Shown: positions 45,001 to 56,272, counted from the stretch's first letter. The stretch is DNA of 64,000 bases from Hirsutella rhossiliensis (GCF_020360975.1 NW_025408680.1:1426001-1490000); one strand, 5' to 3'. Numbers and translations are program-made. The notes: generated by a model not told the origin, from the sequence alone.

Positions 45001-45430
45001 AAGTATATTAGTATAGTAATTACCTAGATATATATAGGAAAAATCGGGCTTAATAACTTCCTCTTTAACCGATAGGTCCTTAGCGTAGTTTCGCTAATAT
45101 ATACTTATAGATAAAGATAAGATACTATCTATTATACGATAATTAACTATCTACTAATAGTAAAGGTAAGGGAGTCCCTCTTAATATAGGCCTAGGATAT
45201 AAGTAATATAAGAGTAGGCCTTTAAGGGAAAAGGATAGTAGCGCCGCTAGCGTAATAGTTCCTTTACTTAGGCAGGCTCTATTAGTTTAACCTAGCTTAG
45301 AGGCTATATATAGATATACTAGATAATAGAACTAGGGTCGCGCTAAGGATAGAGCGGCCCTAACTAAGACTACCCTAGCTAACTACTTCCCTTATTAGGG
45401 CGACCTAGGAAAGGAGAGGACTTACGATTA
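42050..45430 (+). pseudogene. LINE ORF2 (endonuclease + reverse transcriptase), RIP-damaged
   Basis: The APE-type endonuclease is near 42060-42560, with the hallmark VVKDFNIYYPL (family GDFNxHHPLW) at about 42439-42475. Reverse transcriptase spans about 43350-44230: RLISLLLIVGKVL, LDIKGVFNTVNYNKL, SSPLSLILFLYY at 43969-44005 and the catalytic F-x-D-D block (now FTNNIN, Asp to Asn) at 44056-44085. A C-terminal segment near 44950-45120 matches the Cys/His tail of Tad1 enzymes. The many in-frame TAG/TAA codons and the lost catalytic Asp make it non-functional. Confidence 0.78.
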
Positions 45431-45599
45431 TAGGACTATAGCTTTAATTAAACTAAACCTAGACTAAGCGTAAACCTCGCCGATTAAACTATAAACTAAA
45501 TAAAACTAATATAACCTAACTAAACTAACCTTAATAGCTATAAAATAAGACTTACTATTAAAAGACTATAACCGAATAAGACCTAACTTAGAACCGAAC

Positions 45600-47170
45600 T
45601 AAGATAGAGCTAATAACTAGCCCCTCCCTTAAACTACGACCTTAGCTTAGCTCGTTAGTAGTAATATCTACCTTATTATTATAGCGGGAATAACGAGACC
45701 CCTTTAAGGTAGTACGCGGAGTATAAAAGGGAGTAACCTAAGGCTTATAAGGAGTATAGGGACTACTACTACTATAAGAACCCTAATAACGACCGAATAA
45801 ACTTAACCTTAAACCTAAACTAAAGCTAGCTTAGATAGCTAGCTTATAAGATAAAGTAATAACTAAGGTCTATACTAAGGTAGGACTTATACTAGCGGCG
45901 GTATAGAGGCGTTCGCTATAGCCTATACTATAACTATAGATCTAATTAAGGTTAAGACTAGTAATAATCTTAGCTAAGACCGAACCGCGATAGCTATAAA
46001 GATACTACTAAATAAAGTTAAGAGCGTTAGTAGGATTAGTAGGCAACGTAAGATAAGGACGCTTTAAGGCGGGCTCGGCGCTAAGAAAACTACCGGGCTA
46101 TAGCTTAGCGTTAGAGGGAGACGCGGTTAGCTCCTAAGCTAGCTCCGCGACGGCCGCGGGCATAGATACCTTAGCCTTAGCTTTAAATAGGGCCTTAAAT
46201 ATAACTACCGCCTTACCCTTACCTTTACCCTTCCCTTTATCGACGGGGACTAGGGCTAGAACGGGCTTAGTAAGACTAGTAAGATTAAAACCGCTATCTT
46301 TTATATTAAGGCCGTCGCTAGTAATAAGATAGAAATAGTTAGCGAGATCGTTAACTACTATAAGAGTCTTCTAGGTAACTAAGAGCGACTTAGGCCCGAC
46401 CTAAGCTAAGGTCTTAATAGCGTCGCTAAACTTACTTAAGTACTTCTCTAAGGACTTATATATATAGTAGGTATTATCTATAAAATAGGTAAAAGCTAAT
46501 ATAAGCGTCTTTATATTCTTAGTAACTATAGCTAGACTAAGGGTAGACTTACTTAACGCGCCCTTACCTTTAGCGGTAGGGGCCTTCTAACTAGCGTAAA
46601 TATAAGTTTTTAGAGTAGTACGATAAAAGCGCTCTTATATTAAACCCTTAATAAGGGAAGGGCTATTAACCTTAGACTATACCTAGTAAAGGGTATTAGT
46701 AGCCTCTTTACCTTTAAAGGTAATCTAGACTATAGATTAGTACTAAACTTAGATAGTACTATAGCGGGAAGGGGTTACTTACTTAGTAATAAGACTAGTT
46801 AAAGTCGGCGTAAGCGATATATACTTTAGCTTTTATAGCTATTAAAGTTAGTAAAAATACTAAAGGTAAGACCGACCTAAGATAAAGCTAGGATTAATAT
46901 ATATAAGATTAGTTTTAATAGCTAGTAAAGGACTTATAGGTAAGTATATTAGTAAGACGCCCGATATATATAAAATATAAGATAGAGCGCTCCGATCTTA
47001 TTACTATAGCGACTTTCTTATAAGGAGGGGGTTTTAAAGGAAGCGAGCTACTACTACCTAAGTCGGCTTTCTAATTAAATATAGTAATATAACGATAAGT
47101 AAACTAGATATAGTACTAAAGAGACTTAGAGTTATAAAAATAAGGTAAGTAAGGTAGTAGTTAGGCCTAT
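45600..47170 (-). pseudogene. Unrecognised reading frame opposite to the LINE, RIP-damaged
   Basis: On the - strand, from about 47170 down to 45600, one frame of roughly 500 codons is interrupted only by TAA/TAG. Readable parts include SSSSLPLKPPPYKKVAIV, SLEKYLSKFSDAIKTLA, TLIVVNDLANYFYLI, a Gly-Lys run (DKGKGKGKGKAVVIFKAL) and a Ser/Tyr/Pro-rich C-terminus. No known domain recognised. It lies 3' of ORF2 but inside the LINE's target duplication, so it was either part of the LINE or an older insertion in it. Confidence 0.45.
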
Positions 47171-47837
47171 AAAAGAGATAGATAATAAAGGGATAGGAGG
47201 AGGTATAATAGAACTAAGGGGGAAGGGTAGGTATATATAAGCGCGAGCTAAGCGCGCGTAATTAGTAACTACGAGATAAAGGGTAAATATAGGCTACCGC
47301 GCCCTTAATTAAGAAGTCGCGTAGCTAGATAGGAACTAATTTATAATTAGCGGAGCTAGCCGACCGAATTTCGATTAGCCGGCCCTACCTAGGAGCGACC
47401 TATACTAGCGCCCGGCCTAGTAACCGGATATTACCTACCCTACTAACTAATAGACCGATAAGCTAACGCGACCGCGGCTATACGGCTATAACGCGGGAGC
47501 TAGGGTAAATAGAAGCGCCCGCGAGTTAGGCCCTTAAAGAGAGACTACTACCTATAACCCTAGGCCCGGGCTAGCGAGCCTAGGCCGCGGCCGCTTAGGA
47601 TAGTAGCGGCTATAGCCTAAGAGGGCCCGCGCTAAGACGCGATTTCGCGGGAGGAGCCCGCGGTAGCTAGCGTAAATTTCCTATATATTACTACTACGAC
47701 CTTATTTAAGGTAGACCTATATTAAAAGAAAGGAGGGTTTTCCCTTAAGTACTTTAGTTTTTCCCTCTTATTTAATATTAAAGTTCTAGATACCTCTAGC
47801 TAGGTCCTTAGTATAATCTTAATAATAATAATAATAA
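47171..47837 (+). other. LINE 3' region with (AAT)n tail
   Basis: GC-rich (47340-47660) but free of CA/TG; no frame assigned. It ends in about eight AAT/TAA units (47815-47837) directly before the right target duplication, consistent with a LINE tail. Confidence 0.6.
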
Positions 47838-47853
47838 TAATACCCTATTAATA
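47838..47853. repeat. Right target-site duplication of the LINE
   Basis: Identical to 40458-40473 (taataccctattaata). Its first bases overlap the (AAT)n tail, so the true duplication may be a few bases shorter. Confidence 0.85.
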
Positions 47854-48924
47854 GATAATATAAACCTAAGGAACTTAACTAACTATTAATAAAAGATATA
47901 CTTTAATAGTTTTATATAGAGCTTTATAGCCCTTAGCCTTTCTATTACTTATCTTAAGTATTTAGTATATTCTTCTTTTATCTTAGAGTATATAAGGATA
48001 TCGTTAAGGTAGACTACGTAGATTATATCTATAAGCCCCTTAAGCGCTTAATAGATATAGCTCTAAAATATAGCTAGTATATTAGTAAGTCTAAAGGGTA
48101 TTACTAGGTATTTAAAATATCTATAATACGTTTAGAAAGCAGTCTTTTATTTATCTCTTTCTTAAATTTAAATACGTTAATATATATTCTATATATTAAT
48201 CTTAGAAAAATACTTAGCTCTTTAATAGCGGTTAATAATCTCTAAAATAAAGGGTATAAGGTACCGATTCTTTTATATAACCTAGTTAAGTCCTTAGTAG
48301 TCTATATATAGCTATAAGGTACTATCTTTTTTTAAAATAAAAAGGATAGGCGCCTTAGCTAAGCTCTTTAACTCTTAGATTATTTTCCTTTTTATTATAT
48401 CTTAGATTTAGTTACGTAATACTTAGAGTTCCCTTTATAATAGAGGGTAAATTAGTCTATAAGGGGGTTCTATATTAAGGATTAAATTAATTAAGTAATC
48501 CGTTCCCTTTTTAGCTAGTAATAAGTTAGATTTATTAGCCGAGAAAGTATCTTTAAACTAATAAAGAGTTAGTAGGATTTCGGCCTATTCTTCTTATAAA
48601 ATCCCTTTATCCTTATCTTTATTTAGTAGCGGGATTAGCTTAAGATTAAGCGCTATTATATATACCCTTACCTTATTCCTATATTCTTAAAGGAATCTAT
48701 AAGGATTCTATAAGGTTTCGCTACTTAGTTAATACTTAAACTACTACTATTATTTCTATAGGATAATATAAATATATTTATCCTTTAAGGTAGTAACTAA
48801 TAAAAGGATTAATACTTAATCGTTTAGCGTTAACTTATTAATACTAATATAGAAATAAGTAATTATCTTTTTAGTACCTCTTATATTTATTATTTAAAGT
48901 AGTACTAACTATACTTTATACTCC
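47854..48924 (-). pseudogene. Chromovirus C pol, proximal part: protease end and reverse transcriptase
   Basis: Read on the - strand. The segment before the RT has the family's PPYRxIYPL motif, followed by AKAPILFYFKKD and the YIDY block. The catalytic region YFKYLVIPFRLTN ... IIYVVYLNDILIYS (family YVDDILIYS, Asp now Asn) lies near 48100-48000. The frame breaks at the LINE target site and continues at 40457. At its other end it is cut by the B insertion at 48925. Confidence 0.8.
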
Positions 48925-48929
48925 CTTAC
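48925..48929. repeat. Left target-site duplication of chromovirus B (CTTAC)
   Basis: CTTAC at 48925-48929 is repeated at 56268-56272, exactly outside the two LTR ends. Five bases is the usual duplication for Ty3/gypsy elements. Confidence 0.82.
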
Positions 48930-49115
48930 TATTATAGAGTAAGTAGAGGTATATATATAGGTACTATTTATAGGATAATATTAATAAGCTATATAGAGCT
49001 CTCTTATACGCGGCTAGCCTATATATATATATATAGGATCCGGCCCTTTATATATAACTATATAGCTTAGGCTATAGCCTAAGCCTATAACCTATAATAG
49101 TTAAAGACTCTTATA
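48930..49115 (-). repeat. 3' LTR of chromovirus B
   Basis: 186 bases. On the - strand it starts TATAAGAGTC right after the purine tract AAGGGAGGGTATTA and ends ...CTATAATA, then CTTAC target sequence. TG..CA ends appear as TA..TA after RIP. Confidence 0.85.
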
Positions 49116-49419
49116 TAATACCCTCCCTTAAGCGCGGCGTAGCGTTACTTAATTAATAGCTTTTATACTATTAGGCCTATACCGCTAGCTTTACCCTACC
49201 CTTTCTTATTAATCGTGCTAGCCTTATTAGCCTTATTATCCCTATACTTATTAGCCTAAGGTAGCTAGAACCGGGCTCTATACTTATTAGCTAGCTAGCC
49301 GTTTAAATAGGGGCGCGACCTATTATATACGCTCTTAGGTAGCTAGCTACCGGCCTAGACCTACGTAAGCCTTAGGTTACCTATCCCCTCGGCCTTAAGT
49401 AGCCTCCTCTACCTAAGGG

Positions 49420-49427
49420 TATATAAG
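49420..49427 (+). promoter_or_regulatory. TATA box candidate for the antisense frame in chromovirus B
   Basis: tatataag on the + strand is followed by a long pyrimidine tract (about 49435-49475) and then by the + strand frame at 50103. Between them, GTAAGATCGT at 49507 resembles a 5' splice site, and a pyrimidine-rich AG at 50096-50097 resembles an acceptor just before the frame. Prediction from motifs only. Confidence 0.35.
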
Positions 49428-49499
49428 GCGGTATCCCCCCCTTCTTCCTTCCTTTCCTTCTCCTCCTTCTTTAACTATAGTAGTAGTAGTATTAGGTAA

Positions 49500-49886
49500 T
49501 TTAATAGGTAAGATCGTACCCCTATAGATATTAGCCTATTAAGGGGGGGATAAGCCTATAGTATTCCCTTTCTAACTTACTTCTAAGTATACTTAAAGGC
49601 GTTATAAAGACCTCGATTATTTAATTAGGTATCTTCCTTAATTATAGTTAATTTAAATTTTTATTTTTCCTTTTTAAAGTAAATACTACTAGTTACGCGA
49701 CTTTAATAAAGATAAAGAGGTATAAAGTAAAGAAATCTTTAAGACTTATATTTATAACCTAAGGCCCTTAGAGCTATATATAGGCTAAATAATTAAATAA
49801 TTATATAGTTAATTACTCTATTAATCCTTAGCTATATACTATATATACTTTAAGTATATACCCTTATCCCTATTAAAGTAAGTTCC
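49500..49886 (+). repeat. Segment of element B duplicated at 58474-58860
   Basis: About 385 bases match 58474-58860 in direct orientation with RIP-type differences. Here it lies between the polypurine tract and the antisense frame. Confidence 0.8.
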
Positions 49887-50102
49887 GCTCTACCTAAAGC
49901 ATTAGTTTATTCTTAGTTATATAGGCCGCTTTATTAATATATACTTATAGTAGTAGCTATAGTAGTAATAATAGCCTTAATAATAATAACTTTAACTAGT
50001 AAGTTCTCTACCTTATAGAGCGGGAGGCCGTAATTTATAATACTAACTTTTATAATAGATATATCTACCTCCCCCTCCTTTATTTCCTTCCTTTTAGAGT
50101 AT

Positions 50103-50970
50103 ATAAAGTCGTTCGTCGACGCCGTGCTAGGCACGGCCGATAATAGCTCCGCCGCTACCGCTACTCCTACCCGCGCCCCCGCCCCCGCGCCTACCGCCGC
50201 CGCCTCTACCTCTACTATACTAGCCGCCCTTACGTCGCCTTTCTATATAATAACGCTATCCCCGCCGCCGGCTATAACGCCCGGCCCCTTTACCCCCGCC
50301 TCCGCCTCTACTACCCCTATAAGTCCGCTACTTAGCGAGTATAGTAGCTATTTTCCGCTAACTTCTTAAAGTATAAACGCTAAGTATAGGCTAGAGCCGC
50401 CCGCGCGGCCCCCTATATATAGTACGCGTTGTAAGAGCTCCCCTATACCGACTAAGTTAGGCGCCGCTATAGCGGTAGTTATTATTAGTATACGCGTACT
50501 AGCCGCGCCTATAAAGCGGCGCCTCTTATCTTACTCGCTATAGCGTCGGCTTAAAAGGCTAGCGTATATAGGTAGGTACGGGGGGCTACTAAGAAGCGCC
50601 TTACCGCCGCCGCCGCCGCTTACTATAATCTCCGCGCCCTTAAGCGCTAAGGCTTTATCCTTAAGTAAGTTCCTTTTTTTTAGCTCTTTTACTTCCGCTA
50701 TTAACTTTCCCGGTACTAAGGATACTACCTCTATTGCCTTATCGGCGGTCCCCTTAGCCGTGCCCGCCGCTGCCCCCGCCGCTACTACTAGCTAGGCCCC
50801 TCTTAGTCCTAGAGCCCCTAGAGCCGCCGCTACCGCTAACTAGCTCGCGGGCTTAGAGGGCCACCTAAGCGCCTTAGAGAGCGCCGCCGCCGCTAATAAG
50901 GTAGAGGAGGATAATAAGGATAAGGATAAAGATAATAATAAAGATAAGGAGTAGGTTTAGGTAGTCTAAG
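50103..50970 (+). pseudogene. Unrecognised reading frame opposite to chromovirus B pol, RIP-damaged
   Basis: One + strand frame of about 289 codons, interrupted only by TAA/TAG (at 50367, near 50539, 50795, 50840 and close to the end). It begins at an ATA (probably a former ATG) followed by KSFVDAVLGTADNSS. The product is Ala/Pro/Ser/Thr-rich, then basic (RRLKRLAYIGRYGG), then Pro/Ala/Ser-rich again. It ends in a heptad-like segment (LAGLEGHLSALESAAAANK) and a strongly charged tail of Asp, Lys, Asn and Glu. This pattern resembles a DNA- or capsid-binding structural protein more than an enzyme, but no family is recognised. It sits between the chromodomain and the 3' LTR, reading toward pol. 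GC-rich compared with neighbours. Confidence 0.5.
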
Positions 50971-51149
50971 GGCTCTACCTTAAAATAAATACTATTTTTA
51001 TCTCTACTTATATTATTATACTTACGTTATTATAATTACTTACTTTACTTTACTTATTTTATAGTCCTAGCCTAAGCTACTATTAATAGTCTATTAGTTT
51101 ATTATTCTTATTTATTATTTTAAATAAGGCTTTAAACTTATTAAGGGCT

Positions 51150-54100
51150 ATAGTTCCTATAAACTTATATATAAGTTCCTATATAAGGTTAAGATACCCG
51201 CGCTACTTAATAAGGACCTCTTAGCGTTTCCCCTTACTAACCTTTTTCTAGTACGCGGCTTATATCTTTTTAACCTTAAACTCGTCCTCTCCCTCTACCT
51301 TAATTATAAGTAGTTAGGCGTCTACTACTTTTTATCTAAGTAGTAAGTTAAAAGGGGCTCTATAAAGGAGGTCTATATTAATCTTATTATAGACCCTTAT
51401 TAAGAGACTATTAAGCTTTATAACCTATAGGCTAATAACCCTTTATACTATAAACTTTATATATAGCTATTTAAGCTTTTTCTTTAGCTATACCGACCTA
51501 TAGTTATAGAGGTCTAGCTATACCTTATCTCTTACTATAAACCTATCTACTAAGGCCCTAGTCTTATTAGTATACCGCTCTTAATTTTATACTACGGCGG
51601 CTATTATAGATTAGTAATAATCTATAGTCTCTTATAGCTTTTATATAAATATAAAGGCGCGGCCCTTTAATAACGAATTACTATACTACTTTACTACTAT
51701 ATCTATAGTAAAGGGAACTAGTAAGGGTAGTTTAAAGCTATATATTATAAAGAAAGGGACTATCTTAATAAAGGTATATAGTTTACTATTTAACGTAAGT
51801 TAAGCTATAAGGAGCTACTAGTCTTAGTTTACTTAGTTATAAGCTATAATAGCCTATAAGTAAGCCTATACCTCTTAGTTAACCCTCTTAGGCCCTTTAT
51901 TAGTTTATAAGTAATATACTATACTAAGTAGCTATATAATCTAAAGTAGCTAGTATAGGTATTATTAAAAGCAGCTAGTTTAATTTAATCCCTTATTACT
52001 TATAATAAAGGCTAGCTAGCTATATAAGCGGGCCTAGTATTATAAGAAGCGTGCTATATAGGACTTTATATCTATAGATAGTATTAGCTTTAATACTATA
52101 GACTTACTAAGTCGGTCTTTAATTACTTATATATAGCGGTTACCGCCCTTTATAAGTAGGAGGTCTATTATAAAGTCTATTTATATATATATATAGAACC
52201 GGTTAAGTACTAGAAGCTACTTAAGTAGCCCTTTAAGCTATGCCCTTTAAATCTTAGTATAGCTATAGATATCGTAGTTATAGAAGAAGCGGCGAATATA
52301 GTATTATAAGAGGGGCTAGTAGAAATCCCTCGCGAGGCTTACTACTATACCCTACTTACCTAGGTAGCCTATAATATTAAAGTTATAAATAAGCTAAACT
52401 AGCTTTCCTTAAAGCTCGTTTTATTTATCTAGCTCTAGTAGTCTATCCTTCTCCCTAGCTTCTATAGTATATAGCGCGCCTAGGACCTATAGTCTCCCCT
52501 ATTAATATAGATACCCTTATAGGTTAATATAATAGTTAGCTACTTATACCTTTAGCTTTAGCTTTAAATCGATACGTCGAGCGCTAGACTTAACGGCGCG
52601 GCGTATACTCTTATAGGTATAGTCTAAAGACGATATCCTATCTTATAAGCGCTAAAGGACCTTATCTTAAAATACCTATACTATACGCGCCCCTAGGCCG
52701 GTCTATCCCTCCTTACCGGGCTAAGGTAAAGGTATAAGGGAAGGCTTATTTATTAGCGCCGCGCTTTCTTTTACTAAGGAAGCTCCTATATAAGTTTATA
52801 GCGCTTCTTATAAGATAAGCTATAGATCCTAGGCCTTAATATCTACTCCCGTTAGCTAGTCTTAATCCCTTTAGGAAAGTATTTCTAAAACTATAAAGTC
52901 CCGCCCTAGCCGGTACTTAATTAAGAAGTTAAAGTATAAGAGATACTCTACTTAGCGGGCTTACTATTCTAAGAGGTACTAGTAGGTTATAAAGTACTTA
53001 AGATTCCTATAGTCTATAAGAACCTTAAAGCTCTTATAGCTTTAAAGCTTTACTTACTATTACTTAAGGTAGCTAATAATTACTAGTATCTCTTTATTAT
53101 AAATAGTATAATTCCGCTTTACTAGGGTTAGCTTATAGGAGTAAAACGCTATTAGTTACTTTCGCCCGTTTACCTCTTAAGAGAGCGTTCCTTTAAGTAC
53201 CTAGCCGCTATAGTCCGCTTCGACTAATATAGACCGGTCGAAGTCCTACTAAAGTAGTACTAGGGCCTATAAGAATAGGTCCTTAAGCGTATAAAACGCT
53301 CCTTCCTATATAGGCCCTTAATAAAAAGCGGTTTATTTCCTAGTAATCTCGTTTAAGGGACTTATAATATAGGAGAAGCCCTTAATAAATATCTTATAAT
53401 AGTTTATAAACCTAAGGAAGCTCTATACGCTTATTTATATAATTAAGGCCGCTTAGTCTTAGATCGCCTAGATCTTTATAGGATCCGCTTATATACCTAT
53501 ACCTATATAGATAATAAAGCCTAGGTTCTTAACCCTCTTAACCTTAAATTTATACTTATTTAGGTTAAGGTAGAGCCTATAAAGTTAAAGGCGCTCTAGG
53601 ACCCTCTATACTTTCTATATATAGTCCTTATAGGAGCCGCTTATATAGATAAGGATATTATCTATATATATAGAGGCGAACTTATTAAGGAAGTCTTAAA
53701 GTACGTTATTAATATAATGCTAAAAGGTAGCGGGCGCTCTTAAGAGGCTAAAGAGCGTTATAAGCTACTTAAATAAGCTATAGCGTATATAAAACGCTGT
53801 CTTTTACTTATTACCCTCTAAGATCTATACTTTATAGAACGCTTATTTTATATTTAGCTTTATAAACTACTTTACCTTTAAAAGGTTATAGAGCGTATTT
53901 AAGATTAAGGGTAAAGGGTAGCGGTCTAGCCTTATAATTATATTTAGAGCCCTATAGTTATAATAGAACTATATCTAGCCCCTTAGTTTATATATAAATA
54001 AGACTAGCGCTCTTACTTTAAAGCTACTTACTTAAATAAAACCCTTATTTAAGAGGTCCCTTAGCGTCTTCTTTAATACTAGTAGCTCTATATATAATAT
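51150..54100 (-). pseudogene. Chromovirus B pol (RT, RNase H, integrase, chromodomain), RIP-damaged
   Basis: With TAA/TAG read as former Gln/Trp. The RT block HYINNVL.DFLNKFASIYID followed by NILIYISGS (family YxDDILIYS, second Asp now Asn) and KVKRVKNLGFII lie near 53760-53520. RNase H (DYRNLKYF...YRLGRD) lies at 53025-52880. Integrase core (DRLSKSIVL, later N.EV.AYL) is near 52110-51640. The chromodomain (VEGEDEFKVKKI ... VLIK.RGYLN) lies at 51300-51150. This order and the chromodomain define a chromovirus. Many stop codons and altered catalytic residues make it inactive. Confidence 0.8.
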
Positions 54101-54114
54101 ACTATATAGCGGTC

Positions 54115-55760
54115 TAAATAATATAAGTAGTTCTTACCTTTTCTTATTAGTATAGAGTATAATCCTATAGTCTACCCTTAGCTTATATAGGTTAAGCTTA
54201 TTTACTTCCTAAGACTTAAATAGTAGTAAGAGGTTATAAAAGCGCTTTAGTATCTACTACTATAGCTTAGAGGGCGACTTTAGCCTCTTTATTTAAAGGG
54301 CCTTATCGATATCCGCTAAGCTAACTACGTAGACTACTATATTAGCCGCTACCTAGCCTTACCCTTACTCTACCTATTATATAGTTCTTATAAAGATAGA
54401 GGTAAGGACTTCTTATACTAAGTATAAAGCTTATATACCTAGTCCTATGCTTATAAAACCGTCGTCGTAGTAGACCTACCGTTATATAGGCCTAAACTAT
54501 AGCTTCCTTTAGTATAGAACTAAGTATAACTCTATATATAATAACTAGGGTTTCCTAAGGATTAAGGGAAATTCTAGTTAAGGGATTATATAGGCTATAA
54601 TAAGCTTATAATAACTATTAACCTTTATAGCTAGCTATATAATACCCTTAATTACTATACCCTTTATCGCGCTTAAGGCGCTCTTTACTTACTTTAAGGC
54701 AATCTTTTCTACTAGTACTTATATCTCTTATATAAGCGCCTTATTAACTATAGCATAGTACTAGTAGCCCTTATTTATAAGGGTAGTAATAAGTAAGGAG
54801 TTATTAATTATAACTTATATTAAAGTAAGCTCCTTTTCTATATAGGTAGATAATTCCTCTTTCTCCTTTACTAGTATTAGTAATTAGGGCTTTAGAGCCT
54901 ATCTTTACTCTAGAGCTACTCTTTTTCCTCTAGGCCTAAGGGGGCGGAGTCCTCCTTATTATCTAAGGTAAGGAGCGGTTTTATTTTCGCTACTTAAACC
55001 GCTATAGGCCGCTTAGCTAAAAGGAAGAGGCATTTTAATATAAAGTATATAGATACTCTATAACGTAAGTAGCGGCTATTAGCTTTCTTTTTCTTAATTT
55101 CCTCGCTTATTACTTACTTCGCCTACTACTTAAAGTATAAGGCGGTATAAGGGGTAGTTAATAGCGTCTTCTTACTACGTTTAGCCTAGTCTATATAGGT
55201 AGCCGATATTAATATATCCTTATCTATATCGATAGCTAGTTATTTATTTTATAAAGGGGCGGTAATCCTATCGCCGCTATATAGCGTGCGCTTATAAAGC
55301 TTTTAAAAATATAGCGTTTATTTATAGCCTTAAGCTACTTTTATTAACTAGCTTATATACTCGCTATAGTTAGTAGGTATAATTATAAGGATAAGTAGCT
55401 CTTATAGGGCCAGCGTAATTAAATTCTATAGCTATATAAGCTTCGCGCTATCTTCTTATACTATAGTCCTTACTACCTATAAGAGTATCTCTTTAAAATC
55501 GGGAAGGAATTCGCTAAAGGTTTATCTATCTCTTTACTTAAGGGTCTATAGCCTATCTTATACCTTCTCCCGCTCTTATACGTTGCCGAACATATATATA
55601 AGGTATTAAAAGAAGTCTTATAGGTCGCGTTTACCCTTAGGGCCGCCCTTATCTTAGAATCTAGAGATCCGCTATATTTAGGGCTCTAGTAGCGTATAGA
55701 GGAGCGAATACCACGCTATATCGCAATAGCTATTTAGGCCCTATTTCTTATTAGTTATAA
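54115..55760 (-). pseudogene. Chromovirus B gag, RIP-damaged
   Basis: The - strand frame shows a retrotransposon gag pattern near 55620-55300: a basic helix (ERxKAQ-like), then FSEFLPDFKEILL and a Ser/Ala-rich region. Further down, Lys-rich helices are followed by a region leading to the protease. Homologous to 3656-5433. Interrupted by TAA/TAG only in most of its length. Confidence 0.6.
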
Positions 55761-56081
55761 ACTTTATTTATAGCTAGCTAAGAAAGAAGTAAAAGGACTC
55801 TAGCTTACTATCTTAAGTTAGCTAAGGGAGCGGCTTCCGCGTTAATAGTATAGCCGCCGTAACTAGCGTTATAGAGGTTATAGGGGTTAAAGCTAGTCTC
55901 GTAGATAGCTCCCTTAGTATAGTAAGAACCTTATCCTTCTCGCTAGCTATCGCGCTTTTAATCGCTTTTAGGATAGCTACGATACTTCCTATCCGTCTAA
56001 GAAAGGGCGGAGTACTTCCTTAAAGGAGAAGCGCCCTCTCTAAAAAGATATTTATTAGATCTATTAGTTAATAGCTTATAT

Positions 56082-56267
56082 TATTATAGAGTAAGTAGAG
56101 GTATATATATAGGTGCCGTCTATAAGATAATATTAATAAGCTATATAGAGCTCTCTTATACGCGGCTAGCTTATATATATATATATAAGATCTAGCCCTC
56201 TATATATAACTATATAGCTTAGGCTATAGCTTAAGCTTATAACCTATAATAGTTAAAGACTCTTATA
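56082..56267 (-). repeat. 5' LTR of chromovirus B
   Basis: 186 bases, same length as the 3' LTR at 48930-49115, followed by the CTTAC target duplication at 56268-56272. The two LTRs differ at scattered positions, mostly transitions as expected from RIP, so their divergence cannot be used to date insertion. Confidence 0.85.
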
Positions 56268-56272
56268 CTTAC

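Larger units (their letters stand above)
40474..47837 (+). mobile_element. Tad1-type LINE retrotransposon, RIP-inactivated, about 7.4 kb
   Basis: Bounded by a 16-base target duplication and ending in an (AAT)n tail at about 47815-47837, as expected of a non-LTR element. ORF1 (nucleic-acid-binding, zinc knuckles) and ORF2 (endonuclease, reverse transcriptase, C-terminal Cys/His segment) are recognisable on the + strand. An unexplained opposite-strand frame fills 45600-47170. GC content is moderate to high (parts exceed 55%), but CA and TG are nearly absent throughout, so RIP saturation is visible without AT-richness. It is inserted in the RT gene of chromovirus C. Confidence 0.82.
48930..56267 (-). 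mobile_element. Complete chromovirus B (Ty3/gypsy), 7.3 kb, RIP-inactivated
   Basis: Flanked by a 5-base target duplication. LTRs of 186 bases at both ends. In - order: LTR 56267-56082, gag (about 55760-54120), protease and reverse transcriptase (about 54100-53380), RNase H (53025-52880), integrase (core about 52110-51640), chromodomain (51300-51150), opposite-strand frame 50103-50970, a duplicated block 49886-49500, polypurine tract (RC of 49117-49130, aagggagggta) and LTR 49115-48930. CA/TG are almost absent. It is inserted in the gag-protease region of chromovirus C. Further B pieces lie at 1-47, 3656-5623 and 58342-58860. Confidence 0.85.
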
